Positions 43,553 through 53,786 of a stretch of 64,000 nucleotides of DNA are shown in pieces; positions within the stretch are counted from its first letter, which is position 1, and each line of letters begins with the position of its first letter. The DNA comes from Zunongwangia endophytica (GTDB taxonomy: Bacteria; Bacteroidota; Bacteroidia; Flavobacteriales; Flavobacteriaceae), in assembly GCF_030409505.1 (NCBI RefSeq), contig NZ_JAUFPZ010000002.1, forward strand, positions 1,302,001-1,366,000, written 5' to 3'. The notes beneath the pieces were generated by a model. It ran no database searches. It saw only the letters and a program-made list of their open reading frames with translations, and had not been told where the DNA came from. Made by a program: the position numbers and the translations under genes.

Positions 43553-46004
43553 CTGCAAGTTTTATGAGATATTCTTTTCCTGCTTCTGTTGCCAGATCAT
43601 ATTCATAAACCGGTTTTAATTCAGGTGCTATTATAGTTGCAGCAGAAGAGATGAGTGGCTCTTTAGTCTGTGGAAGTTTAAAAAGTGAATTAGGATTTAC
43701 ACCGGTAGCTTTTTTTAATCCATCACCTGAAAGCGGATAATAGGAGCGTAATCTACAATTTCCGCCAATTGCTGAGACAATATTAATCCTAATCGGTTTA
43801 TTGTCTTCCCAAGTGATATCTACTTCAAAATCCCCTCTGGTTTTTAAGCCCTTTACTCTTCCTTTATTCCATGAAGAAGGAAGTGCAGGTAGAATATGAA
43901 TCGCGCCATCCTGACTTTGCAACAGCATTTCAGCAATACCTGCGGTACAACCAAAATTTCCATCGATCTGAAATGGTGGATGAGCATCAAAAAGGTTAGG
44001 GTAAGTTCCACCTTTTTCACCATGTTCAGCCTGTCGACTTGGTGTTAACTGATCATAAATAAGTACCAACGCATGATCACCATCTAAAAGTCGCGCCCAT
44101 AAATTCACCTTCCAGCCCATTGACCATCCGGTAGATTCATCACCACGAGCCAGCAAAGAATTTTTAGCGGCAGCAAATAATTTTGGATTGCGATAAGGAG
44201 AAATAAGATTAGAAGGAAAAAGTCCGTATAAATGCGAAACGTGCCGATGCTTGTCATCTTGTCGATCCCAGTCTTTCATCCATTCCTGCAATTGCCCCCA
44301 ACTACCAATTTGCATTGGTGCTAGTTTAGGAATGATATTTTTTAAAGTATCTGCAAGTTTAGTATCCTTTTGTAAAATTGAAGAAGCCTCGATTACATTT
44401 AAAAAAACGTCGTTCACAATCTGGTTTCCCATAGTAGTACCCGCTGCCAGACTTGAGCCGCCAGGGTGTCCATTTTCAGGAGAATTAGAAGGATTTACTA
44501 CCATCCATTTATTAACGGGCTCCTGTTGTAGGATATCTTTGTAAAATAGCGCCGCGCCTTTTAGTATTGGATATACTTCTCTTAAAAATTCCCGATCCCC
44601 TGTAAACAAATAATGTTGCCATAGATGCTGACTAAGCCATCCACCTCCATGTGGCCAAAGACCAAAAAAAGGGCCATCCACCACTCCGGTAACTCTCCAT
44701 ATATCCGTATTATGATGCATATTCCAACCTCGAGCATGATAGGTTTTTTGTGCTGATTCTTTTCCAGTTTCAGAAACATCTTTAATTAACCCGAAAAGAG
44801 GTTCATGCATTTCGGAAAGATTAGTGACTTCTGCAGGCCAGTAATTCATTTCCGTATTTATGTTCACGGTGTATTTACCGTCCCAGGGAGCATTAATTTC
44901 CTTATTCCAAATCCCCTGAAGGTTGGCAGGTTGCGTTCCCGGTATCGAGCTAGAAATTAAAAGATAGCGCCCAAACTGAAAATATAGCGCGATAAGCTGC
45001 GGATCGTGATTTTCATTAAATTCCTGAAGCCGAATGTTGGTTGGTTTCTTTATAGCTTCTGAAGTTCCTAAATCGAGTTGTACCCTGTTAAAATAGTTCT
45101 GATACTTGGCAATGTGGGTGTTTAGAGACTTATCAAATTCATCTTTATACGCCGAGTTCAATAACCTAACGGCCTTGTTTTCTTCATTTTCAGAAAGATC
45201 CTTATAGTTTTTAAAATTGGTGGCTATAGAGATGTAAATTACCACACGGTTGGCTTCACTTATTTTTAAACTGCTATCTGTAGCTACAATCTTTCCACCT
45301 TCGATTTTCGGCTTTGCAATTGCAAGAAATTTCACTTTCCCTGTTTTACTTTCTTGATCTGATGAAGTACCTGAAAGCCACACTTCATCATTTTTAATCT
45401 GAATAGCATGATTTTCTTGTGGGCTTTTTAAGCCCATTTCAAAAGAAATTTTTCCTGGTTTACTTGCAGTAAGCTCTACCATAATCACATCATCTGTAAA
45501 AGAAGAAATGATACGGCGTTTATATTCAATACCACTTATTTTATAAGTAACTGTACTAAGAGCTTTACTAATATCTAATTCCCGATGATATTCTTGAAAA
45601 TCATCAGAATTAGGAAAATTTAGAATTAAATCACCTACCGTCTGGTAGCTCATTCCGTTATTGTTATCTTTTTGTGAGAGATATTTATCTGCTAGTTGTT
45701 GGGCTTTTTGATATTCTTCTTTAAAAATAGCTCGCCTAATCTCCTGTAAATGATCTTCACTTAGATCCACCACGTTATTTCCGGGTTCTCCAGCCCAGAC
45801 AGTTTCTTCATTTAATTGAATGGTTTCAGTTGCTATTCTGCCATAAATCATTGCTCCTAAACGACCATTCCCAACTGGCAAAGCCTCTTCCCAAATTTCA
45901 GCAGGTTCATCATAATTTAAAGTCATTAAAGTATCCTGAAAACCATATGCCTTGGAGATTCCCAATAGAAATAAAATACTTAAAAATTGCCCAAATCTCT
46001 TCAT
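43542..46004 (-). CDS. GH95 alpha-L-fucosidase / alpha-L-galactosidase
   Basis: An 820-residue secreted protein from the ATG at 46004 ([23 protein letters not shown]); the longer frame begins with TTG. Family features are [22 protein letters not shown] at the mature N-terminus, [16 protein letters not shown] in the (alpha/alpha)6 barrel (the conserved Asn pair), and [23 protein letters not shown]95 enzymes act on terminal alpha-L-fucose or alpha-L-galactose. In Bacteroides ovatus a GH95 in a xylan locus is an alpha-L-galactosidase acting on complex cereal xylan, and that role fits here. It is the first gene of the twelve-gene operon, with the 31-bp operator about 105 bases upstream. Confidence 0.9.
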
Positions 46005-46109
46005 GATTTTATATTGCAAACCGTGTATAACTTCGAGGTAGAATGAGATAAACTTTAGTGCCTATATAGAAAGCAATTTACTCGAATATATACTAGATAT
46101 CTTTCTCCG

Positions 46110-46140
46110 GGTGTTACAAATACTTTCAACTATGTTACAT
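46110..46140 (-). promoter_or_regulatory. 31-bp direct-repeat operator, probable HTCS binding site (copy 2, GH95 operon)
   Basis: The plus strand has GGTGTTACAAATACTTT, a variable five-base centre, and ATGTTACAT. The two TGTTACA half-sites start 21 bases apart (46112 and 46133). It is 27/31 identical to the site before xusA. The GH95 start codon is about 106 bases downstream. At the position equivalent to the xusA -7 box (46074-46081) the sense strand reads GTAAATTG, a weak match. Confidence 0.7.
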
Positions 46141-46282
46141 TTCAGATCTGTTATAAGATCAATTTAGAATTAACTTGCTAAGAAGGTGTAATATGATAAC
46201 TGTAACTAAAAAAGCGAGTCCTGAATATGTTTTGCAATTATTCTTCCCTTCTCTCCCTAATTGAACAAAACAGCACCTATTA

Positions 46283-46322
46283 AAATAAGCAGCCTCTTTG
46301 ATTTAATTTAAAGAAACTGCCT
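46283..46322 (-). terminator. Hairpin terminator after the SusC/SusD pair
   Basis: On the minus strand, AGGCAGTTTCTTT and AAAGAGGCTGCTT form an imperfect stem of about 10 paired positions around an AT-rich loop, followed by ATTTTAAT. It lies 52 bases after the SusD stop and before the GH95 promoter, a sensible place to separate the two operons. Confidence 0.5.
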
Positions 46323-46373
46323 ATTTCTAGTCTAAGTATATCAATGTCACAAAATAGTTATGTTCTATTTTCA

Positions 46374-47840
46374 CTAATATCCAGGATTTTGATCCTCACT
46401 ATTAATATTATCATTTGTATTTAATTCAACCTCTGGAATGGGAAAAAGGTTATGAATACCTTCTTGATAGCCAAACTGTCCTAACTCCTGTTCTGCAAGC
46501 CCCCATCTTACTAAATCGGGAAAACGTACTTGCTCTCCTGCCAATTCAACTCTCCTTTCGTGTACAATTGCCTGAAAAACTTCCTGTTGATTAAGTCCAT
46601 CTTGTAATAATGGCATATCGACACGATCTCGTACCTCATTAATATATCCGATTGCTTCAGCTTGATTTCCTAACTCATTACTCGCTTCTGCCATCATAAG
46701 AAGTACATCGGCATAGCGAATTACATTCATATTTATGCCAGATTGCAGATTTTCATTAGTTCTTTTATAATAGTTTTGATATTTTCTCCAACCTGCAGGT
46801 CGGTCTAAGCTAATTTCAGTAATAACACCTCCAGCATAAGTATCACCCACAGTATAGAAACTTTCATCAAAACGTGGATCATTCTCTTCAAATTCAGCTC
46901 TTAATTCATCTGATGGGTATGCATTGAACCAATCAAACATTCCATAAGACTGACCTCTTAAGCTAGATTCATTTCCTCCTTCTCCATTCACATCGGAATT
47001 CCAAAAAGCCCCGTTAGGCATAGACTCGTCATATTCTACCGCAAAGATAGCTTCAGGACCATGTTCTGTTTCTTCCTTAAAATTGTCAAAATAATTTTCA
47101 GCCAATGCATACTTTCCATATAAATTTTCAAAAGCATTCATTGCCTCTGTATAATTTTCACGATATAGATAAACTTTCCCCAAAAATGCGTAGGCCGCAC
47201 CTCGGGTTGCTCTTCCATTTTCTTCTTCAGCTTTAGGTAATAACATCTGAGACGCATCTTTTAAATCGGTAATAATCTGCGCATAAACCTCTTCAGAAGC
47301 AGTTCTTGGAAGCCCTTGTCCACCTTCTGGAATAGTTGTAATTAATGGTACATCTCCAAACCTTGACACCAAATTAAAATAATATAAAGCACGAAGAAAT
47401 TTTGCTTCACCTATGTATTTATCTTTCAGTTCCTGACTTAAAAGAGAATTTGGGATTGCATTGATCCTATCTGCATTTTCTATTACAAAGTTGGCTTTAT
47501 TAACTCCTCTAAATTCACTATCCCAAAATGCCCTAACCAATTCTGAACTGGCGTCAAAGGAAAAATTTAAGAATATAATTTTATTAGCTTCCTGCTGTAT
47601 ATTGGCAGTATTATCATGTGCCATATTATCCATCATATAGTAATAATTTCTACTATATGAACCTATCGTTTGTAAACTGGCATATACCGCATTTACCGAT
47701 GCTCTAACCTGTGCTTCATTCTGAAAAAACGTTTCAGGAGAAAGTTGAGTCGGATTATTCTGCTCTAATTGGTCTGTATCACAGGAAACCCAAAATAAAA
47801 CAGAAATAAAAATTATTGTAATTTTATATATTTTCATCAT
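46374..47840 (-). CDS. SusD-family glycan-binding lipoprotein (third pair)
   Basis: A 488-residue lipoprotein from the ATG at 47840 (MMKIYKITIIF), lipobox Cys in LFWVSCDTDQ; the longer frame starts at TTG inside the SusC end. SusD features: KFLRALYYFNLVSRFGDVPL, MMAEASNELGN, INEVRDRVDMP and VELAGEQVRFPDLVRWG. It is shorter than the two SusD proteins of the xus core and belongs to the more ordinary SusD/RagB type. Acidic residues after the lipid Cys fit surface export. It pairs with the SusC 10 bases upstream and is probably under LacI rather than HTCS control. Confidence 0.93.
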   Translation of the reverse strand: MMKIYKITIIFISVLFWVSCDTDQLEQNNPTQLSPETFFQNEAQVRASVNAVYASLQTIGSYSRNYYYMMDNMAHDNTANIQQEANKIIFLNFSFDASSELVRAFWDSEFRGVNKANFVIENADRINAIPNSLLSQELKDKYIGEAKFLRALYYFNLVSRFGDVPLITTIPEGGQGLPRTASEEVYAQIITDLKDASQMLLPKAEEENGRATRGAAYAFLGKVYLYRENYTEAMNAFENLYGKYALAENYFDNFKEETEHGPEAIFAVEYDESMPNGAFWNSDVNGEGGNESSLRGQSYGMFDWFNAYPSDELRAEFEENDPRFDESFYTVGDTYAGGVITEISLDRPAGWRKYQNYYKRTNENLQSGINMNVIRYADVLLMMAEASNELGNQAEAIGYINEVRDRVDMPLLQDGLNQQEVFQAIVHERRVELAGEQVRFPDLVRWGLAEQELGQFGYQEGIHNLFPIPEVELNTNDNINSEDQNPGY

Positions 47841-47850
47841 AACTTTATTT

Positions 47851-50800
47851 TTAAAATGCAACTTGAAGACCTATTTGAACAGATTTTGGTTGTGGATAAT
47901 TTCCTCGATCTATTCCAAGCTCAAAATTGTCTCTGCCTGCACCATTGTTTAGTGAAACCCTTCCAATTTCTGGATCAAGACCAGAGTAATTTGTTAAGGT
48001 TAATAAATTTTGCCCACTTAAATACACTCTAAATTTCGAAAAGGTATCATTAAAAAATTCGGACGGAATAGAATATCCTAACACCAAATTTCTTAATCTC
48101 GTGTACGAACCATCTTCTACAAATCGATCGGAAGCATTAGTATTTTGTGTAGCTCCCAATGCTCTAGGTATAGAATTGGACGTTCCCGGCCCCGTCCACC
48201 TTTCTAATACCCGGGTACTGGCATTAAATGGTCTTGTCATTCCTTCTAAATCATAAATATTGGTATTAAATACATCATTACCTATCGAACCATTTAGAAA
48301 TAAATTCAAGTCAAAGTTTTTATAATTTGCATTAAAATTAAATCCGTAAGTAAAATCTGGGTAAGGATTTCCTATTTTAGTTTTATCATCTGAATTAATT
48401 TGACCGTCATTATTTAAATCAACGTATCTTATATCTCCAGGTTGGATACTTTCCTGATTTGGATTAGCCGTTAATACTTCATCAATTTCCGCTTGTGTCT
48501 GATATATTCCGTCAGTTTTATACCCATAAAAATAAAATAGAGGATCTCCTACAGATATCCTTGACACAAATTCTCCTTCAAAATTAGCACCGGGTATTGA
48601 AGGAACACCACCAAGAGATATTACTTCATTTTTAGTAGTTCCGAAATTAAGATTAGCAGACCATGTAAAATCCCCTTCATAATCACTATATCCTAAATTA
48701 GCTTCTACACCACTAGTTTTGACAGAGCCAACATTCTCTGTAATAACCGGATCATTATAACCTAAGGAATAGGCTAACGGGCGGTCGATTAAAAGGTCGT
48801 CACTTTTATTATTATAATATTCTAAAGAAAGTGTGAATTGGTTATTGTTGATTCCCACATCCAAACCTATATTTCGCATCTCAGTTTCTTCCCATTTTAA
48901 ATCAGCATTTCCCAAACCATTTGCAGTAGTTCCCTGAACTGGAGAACCTCCTATGGGATATATAAAATTGGTTAATAAAGTAGAGCTATATCGATAATCA
49001 CCTATATTATCGTTCCCGGTAGTTCCCCAGCTACCACGAAGTTTTAAGTTATTAAATATAGAGCCATCCATAAAACTTTCTCTACCTAAGTTCCATCCAG
49101 CAGATACAGAGGTAAACCATCCCCATCTGTTACTTTCACCAAATCTTGAAGATGCATCTCTTCTAAGCGATAAGGCAAAGAGATATTTTTTATCGTAATT
49201 ATAGTTTAATCTTCCTAAGTAACCTATACGTACATATTCTGAAGAGCTCGAGCCGAGATCAGCGCCCTCTAAAGATAGTTGTTCTACATTATCTGAAATT
49301 TCATTTCTACTACTCGCATTAATAGATTCGTTTTTTATAGTTTGTTGCTCTGATAGTAATAAAAATTCAACATTATGATTTTCTAAAAAAGAGTCTTTAT
49401 AAGTTAAACTATTGGTATAAGTTAAGGATTGGTATATCCCTGTGTTTTTAGTTATCTGTGCATACGGAGTACTATTTGTAGAAGTTTCATCATCACTATA
49501 GGAAGGTATAAAGTTTGTATTCTTAAAGTTGCTATAATCTAATCCTACCTGAGATTTAAACGTAATTTTATCGAAAAACAAATATTCTAAAAAAATACTT
49601 CCTATTATATTTACAGAACTATTACTTGCATCACCTAAAGTTTGAACTCTTACTGGATTTTCAGCATCCTGACCATCAATAGAACTACTAGGTCCCTGAA
49701 AGCCTCCTAAATTATCTGGATTATATACAGGTAAATAAGGTGCAATTTTAATAGCATGTTCTATGATAGATCGTCCTCCACTATCCCTTTCTGGATTCTG
49801 TTCATCAAAAGAAACACCTAAAGTTTCTCCAATAGTTAAGTTTCCAAAATGGAAATTACTGTTAGCTCTAAAATTAAATCTTTCATATCCTGTTTCAATA
49901 ATAGCTCCTTCCTGCCCAAGATAACCTCCAGAAAATCGATAATTACTATTTTCATTCCCGCCAGAAAGCGCTAAATTGTAACTTTGCATTAGTCCGGCTC
50001 TAAAAATTTCATCTTGCCAGTCGGTATCATTATCAATAAAATCTACATATTGAGAATCTGATACTCTTGTAGGCGTAGCATCTAATTCTCCCAAATACTG
50101 TATATACTGTTGAGTATTTAATAAATCATAACGAGGAGTTATAAAATTAACCCCCGAATATGCATCAAAGTTCAAGGATGCCTTTTGACTCCCTTTACCT
50201 TTTTTGGTAGTAATCAAGACTACACCATTAGATCCTTTAGAACCATAAACCGCTGTTGTGGCAGCATCTTTTAAAACCTGAATATTCTCTATATCATTAG
50301 GATTTAAATCTCCCATACCAGAAGAGATAATACCGTCAATTACATATAAAGGTGAATTGTTATTTGGAGTTCCCAGACCTCTAATACTAATCACTGGTGA
50401 ATTTCCAGGAGCTCCACTGTTTACAACGTTTACTCCCGGCGCTCTACCCTGCAAAGCCTGATCCGCAGTAGTTACTGGCACACTGGCAATTTCTTCGGAA
50501 TCAATAGATGAAATAGCGCCGGTAACTTCTGAACGGTTTTGAGTACCATATCCTACCACTACAACGTCCTCTAACGATTGCGTATCAGGCTCCATAGTAA
50601 TATTAATCTCTGTTCTGGAATTTAACGGGATCTCCTGAGTTTGATAACTTAAGTAACTAAATACAAGTATTGATCCGGTTGGTACATCTTGGAGTTCATA
50701 TCTACCATCAAAATCTGTGGTAACACCCCTTGATGTTCCTTGAACAATAACATTTACACCAGGTAATGGCCCGGCATTATCCTGAACTAATCCTGATACA

Positions 50801-50883
50801 GTAATATTACCCTGTTGAGCGGTAATCGCTTTGCAGAAAAGTAGCAGCATCAAAAAAATAAACCTGAATAAATATTTCCTCAT
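47851..50883 (-). CDS. SusC-family TonB-dependent outer membrane transporter (third pair)
   Basis: A 1010-residue outer membrane protein: signal peptide (to about Ala22), carboxypeptidase-D-like domain (VSGLVQDNAGPLPGVNVIVQ), canonical LEDVVVVGYGTQNRSEVTGA, plug (LYVIDGIISSGMGDLNPNDI, LKDAATTAVYGSKGSNGVV) and a beta-barrel ending in VAF. It has the standard SusC motif absent from xusC. Upstream lie LacI-type palindromes (51123-51138 and a weaker one at 50913-50924), suggesting repression or activation by the regulator at 57112. It probably imports a shorter or differently decorated xylan fragment. Confidence 0.93.
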   Translation of the reverse strand: MRKYLFRFIFLMLLLFCKAITAQQGNITVSGLVQDNAGPLPGVNVIVQGTSRGVTTDFDGRYELQDVPTGSILVFSYLSYQTQEIPLNSRTEINITMEPDTQSLEDVVVVGYGTQNRSEVTGAISSIDSEEIASVPVTTADQALQGRAPGVNVVNSGAPGNSPVISIRGLGTPNNNSPLYVIDGIISSGMGDLNPNDIENIQVLKDAATTAVYGSKGSNGVVLITTKKGKGSQKASLNFDAYSGVNFITPRYDLLNTQQYIQYLGELDATPTRVSDSQYVDFIDNDTDWQDEIFRAGLMQSYNLALSGGNENSNYRFSGGYLGQEGAIIETGYERFNFRANSNFHFGNLTIGETLGVSFDEQNPERDSGGRSIIEHAIKIAPYLPVYNPDNLGGFQGPSSSIDGQDAENPVRVQTLGDASNSSVNIIGSIFLEYLFFDKITFKSQVGLDYSNFKNTNFIPSYSDDETSTNSTPYAQITKNTGIYQSLTYTNSLTYKDSFLENHNVEFLLLSEQQTIKNESINASSRNEISDNVEQLSLEGADLGSSSSEYVRIGYLGRLNYNYDKKYLFALSLRRDASSRFGESNRWGWFTSVSAGWNLGRESFMDGSIFNNLKLRGSWGTTGNDNIGDYRYSSTLLTNFIYPIGGSPVQGTTANGLGNADLKWEETEMRNIGLDVGINNNQFTLSLEYYNNKSDDLLIDRPLAYSLGYNDPVITENVGSVKTSGVEANLGYSDYEGDFTWSANLNFGTTKNEVISLGGVPSIPGANFEGEFVSRISVGDPLFYFYGYKTDGIYQTQAEIDEVLTANPNQESIQPGDIRYVDLNNDGQINSDDKTKIGNPYPDFTYGFNFNANYKNFDLNLFLNGSIGNDVFNTNIYDLEGMTRPFNASTRVLERWTGPGTSNSIPRALGATQNTNASDRFVEDGSYTRLRNLVLGYSIPSEFFNDTFSKFRVYLSGQNLLTLTNYSGLDPEIGRVSLNNGAGRDNFELGIDRGNYPQPKSVQIGLQVAF

Positions 50884-51363
50884 AATAAAAACTTTTAATT
50901 ATTTAAATCAACGCAATCGATTTCTTATTTTTTAATTCATTTATGACAAACTAATTAATATTTTCACTGTCTAATAGTTTAATTGACTACAAGTTTAATT
51001 ATTAAAAATCAAATCGTCAAGAAAATATCATTTTATTTTAATAATACTTCATTCTATACATTTATTTTTATTAATTAAATAATAACTACAATATTAATTG
51101 CATTAATCACGGAAAGATCTAAATGCAACCGATTGCATTAACAAGCTTTTTATTATTACAAATAAAATTATAGAAACTACAACAATATCATCTTAGAAAA
51201 GTTCTTAGTAAGAAAGAATGCTATTATTGATGTTGAAAACAGTAGAATATTAAGTATTATAGAAATACATTATTTTTCCGTCTTATAATAACACCTTGTA
51301 AGCAATGTGCCGACCACATCTAGAGAATGCTTAAAAATTTTAAATTGATTCCCTCTTTTATGA
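50884..51363. other. Regulatory region upstream of the third SusC
   Basis: No gene is visible. The very AT-rich 480 bases contain a LacI-type palindrome at 51123-51138, a weaker one close to the start codon (50913-50924, GCAATCGATTTC), and a direct repeat ATTGCATTAA at 51097 and 51132 that overlaps the palindrome. Confidence 0.6.
51123..51138. promoter_or_regulatory. LacI-type operator upstream of the third SusC
   Basis: ATGCAACCGATTGCAT is a 16-base palindrome with one mismatched pair and a central CG, the form of LacI/PurR-family operators. It shares the CGATTG half-site with the sites in front of the lacI-type gene at 57112. Confidence 0.6.
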
Positions 51364-52629
51364 TTAAAACAATGACAGTTCTATAGCCTCCCCCATCACT
51401 TCATAACCTTTTTCATTTGGATGTAAATAGTCCCCAGAATGTAAACCGTTAGCGATCACATTCGGTTCTTCGGGATTCTCCAAAACTTTAGCAAAATCGA
51501 TCACAGCATCAAATTCTCCACTAGTTCTAATCCAATTATTCACTTTTTGTCGTGCCTGTTCTCTAAATTCCTTATAATAGAAAGATTTTTTAATAGGGGT
51601 TATCGTCGCGCCATACACCTTAATGTTTTTAGTATGCGCTTTCTTGATCATGGTTTTGTATGCTTCAATCAGATTATTAGCCACCTTAAAAGCGGCTGTA
51701 CTATCTGGTGTTCCTCCAAGATCATTTACCCCTTCCAGAATGATCAAATATTTCACTGCGTTTTGATTTAAAATATCGCGATCAAATCGGCTTAAACCTG
51801 TGGGACCTAATCCACCTTTTAAAACACAATTTCCACCAATCCCCATATTAAGCACTCCTATATTTTTTGTTTCTGAATGCTGAATTAACCTCTTGGCTAA
51901 AATATCTGGCCAACGATTTTGTTTATTAGTCCCAGATCCACGGCCATCGGTGATCGAATTTCCCAAAATCGCAATGGCTGAAGCATCTTTTCCTGCCATA
52001 ACATCAAGAGTATTTATCACATACCAATGATCTGTAGTTATCGCATTCTCAAAATCATTTTCTTTAATATTCTGGTTTCCTTCGACTAAATAAGAAGTTG
52101 TCCTAGAACCAGGATGTCCGGTAATTTTTTCTGAAGTTTCACCAAATTTTATAGTAATCGCTAATCTGTCCCTTGGCTCAAATTCAAAGGCAAGTGCATC
52201 AGAGAATACTGCTTCTCCGGCAGGCATTATAATTTCAGGGCTTCCATTAAATTCCAATGTTTTCACCGTTGAAATTTCAACAAGGGGTTGCTCCTTTACT
52301 ATTGCAATCTCTACAGATTTCATTTCAACCGGCAGATCACTAAACTCATTAGAAAATTTTAAACGAATGGTTTTTCCTCCCAAAGACGGACTAATAATTT
52401 GGCGTAAGGTGTTGCCTGTTAATCCCGGTGCCGGCGGAACGTTTCTTGATTCCACCAATTGCGGAGCGGTACTCCAACTGCCAACCCATTTTTCTTGATT
52501 TTCACTACTATTTTTTGAAATAGAATTAAAGGTTCCACAAGCTATTAAAGACATTAAAGATAATGCTACGAGCAGCTTACGCTTTGCTCTAAAACTTTTT
52601 CCGAATCTATATTTTAAATGTTGTAACAT
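51364..52629 (-). CDS. GDSL/SGNH acetyl xylan esterase-like lipoprotein
   Basis: A 421-residue lipoprotein (lipobox Cys in SLMSLIACGTFNS). The N-terminal about 50-200 is a beta-rich region usual in XynE-like proteins (VGSWSTAPQLVE, LRQIISPSLGG). An SGNH hydrolase domain follows: block I AILGNSITDGRG, block II GIGGN, block III EGVNDLGG and block V GDYLHPNEKGY give the complete Ser-Gly-Asn-His/Asp set. Such proteins deacetylate xylo-oligosaccharides. The residues after the lipid Cys are not acidic, so a periplasmic face is likely. It is the last gene of the four-gene run that starts with the GH43 at 56816. Confidence 0.87.
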   Translation of the reverse strand: MLQHLKYRFGKSFRAKRKLLVALSLMSLIACGTFNSISKNSSENQEKWVGSWSTAPQLVESRNVPPAPGLTGNTLRQIISPSLGGKTIRLKFSNEFSDLPVEMKSVEIAIVKEQPLVEISTVKTLEFNGSPEIIMPAGEAVFSDALAFEFEPRDRLAITIKFGETSEKITGHPGSRTTSYLVEGNQNIKENDFENAITTDHWYVINTLDVMAGKDASAIAILGNSITDGRGSGTNKQNRWPDILAKRLIQHSETKNIGVLNMGIGGNCVLKGGLGPTGLSRFDRDILNQNAVKYLIILEGVNDLGGTPDSTAAFKVANNLIEAYKTMIKKAHTKNIKVYGATITPIKKSFYYKEFREQARQKVNNWIRTSGEFDAVIDFAKVLENPEEPNVIANGLHSGDYLHPNEKGYEVMGEAIELSLF

Positions 52630-52666
52630 TCTAAAATCTTATTTATTTAAATTGCAGCTATTACTC

Positions 52667-53701
52667 CTAATTATCTTCTTCAGTTTTTACCGAAAATTTA
52701 TATACTGTTTCTGAAAAGAATTCCTCTCCTGCCTGTATAACCACTGAAGAAAAATCGGGTTGATTTGAAGAATCGGGAAAATGCTGTGTCTTAAAACAAA
52801 AACCGGAACACTTTTCGTAATTCCCTGATTGATTTGGAATTTTTAGACTACCATCCAAAGAATTACCGGTGTAAAATTGCACTCCCGGCTCTGTGGTAAA
52901 AACTTCTAAAAAACGGCCACTCTTACGATCATAAGCACTTGCTGCTAAACTCAAACCCTGTTTGTTATTCAAAACAAAACAATGATCGTAACCACCAGCT
53001 ATTTGAAGTTGTTCATTATTATCGTCTATAGTACTATCTGTATTTTTCGGTTTTCTAAAATCAAATACGCTGTCTTTTACCGCTCTAATTTCACCTGTTG
53101 ATATATTTCCTGAAGTTGGCAAAAAAGCATCGACATTGATAAAAACTTCATGATCGGTGATTTTCTTGTTAAAATCTGCCGTTAGATTAAAATAAGCATG
53201 TTGAGTTAAATTAATCACCGTTTCCTGATCTGAAACTGAATGATATGCTATTTTTAATTCATTGGTATTGGTAAGTTCATAATAAACGTTCACTTTTAAA
53301 TTTCCTGGAAATCCCATTTCTAAATGCGGACTATCATAGGTTAAAAGGACTTTAGAATCACTTAGCTTTTCTACTGTCCAAAAAACAGCATCAAAACCAC
53401 CAATACCGGCATGCAGGCAATTTCTACCTTCGTTCTTATCAATCTCGAATAACTCTTCATTTAGGGTAAAACTTGCATTCGCTATTCGGTTGGCATATCT
53501 CCCTATTAATGCACCGATAAAGGGATTGGGTTCGAAATAATCTTCTTCGCTAAGGTTTAAAACAACATTACCTAAGTTTCCGTTTTTATCTGGAACTTCA
53601 AGATTGGTAATGCGTCCACCATAATTAATTAAATTAAGCTTCAATCCATTAGTATTTTTAGGGAGATAGGACTCAATCTTTTTTTCGGTTTTAATACTCA
53701 T
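52667..53701 (-). CDS. galM: Aldose 1-epimerase (mutarotase)
   Basis: A 344-residue cytoplasmic-type protein with no signal peptide. Family motifs: GGRITNLEVPDKNGN near the start, GRYANRIANASF, LTQHAYFNLTAD (catalytic His) and QFYTGNSLDG, with the catalytic Glu expected near the C-terminus (VIQAGEEF). It interconverts alpha and beta anomers of aldoses such as xylose, arabinose, galactose or glucose, which speeds entry into isomerase steps. It lies between two esterase genes in the LacI-linked operon. A role on xylose or arabinose is inferred from context. Confidence 0.93.
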   Translation of the reverse strand: MSIKTEKKIESYLPKNTNGLKLNLINYGGRITNLEVPDKNGNLGNVVLNLSEEDYFEPNPFIGALIGRYANRIANASFTLNEELFEIDKNEGRNCLHAGIGGFDAVFWTVEKLSDSKVLLTYDSPHLEMGFPGNLKVNVYYELTNTNELKIAYHSVSDQETVINLTQHAYFNLTADFNKKITDHEVFINVDAFLPTSGNISTGEIRAVKDSVFDFRKPKNTDSTIDDNNEQLQIAGGYDHCFVLNNKQGLSLAASAYDRKSGRFLEVFTTEPGVQFYTGNSLDGSLKIPNQSGNYEKCSGFCFKTQHFPDSSNQPDFSSVVIQAGEEFFSETVYKFSVKTEEDN

Positions 53702-53786
53702 TGCTATTTTTTAAAAAATAACCCCTACTTTATTTTTTCTAAGATAAGGCAGAGGTTAATAAATCTATTGTGAAATTTTACTGGTT

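Larger units (their letters stand above)
46005..46373. other. Promoter region of the GH95 operon and end of the SusC/SusD operon
   Basis: No gene is present. It contains the 31-bp operator at 46110-46140, AT-rich promoter sequence between it and GH95, and a hairpin with U-rich tail at 46283-46322 that should end the upstream SusC/SusD transcript. Confidence 0.7.
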
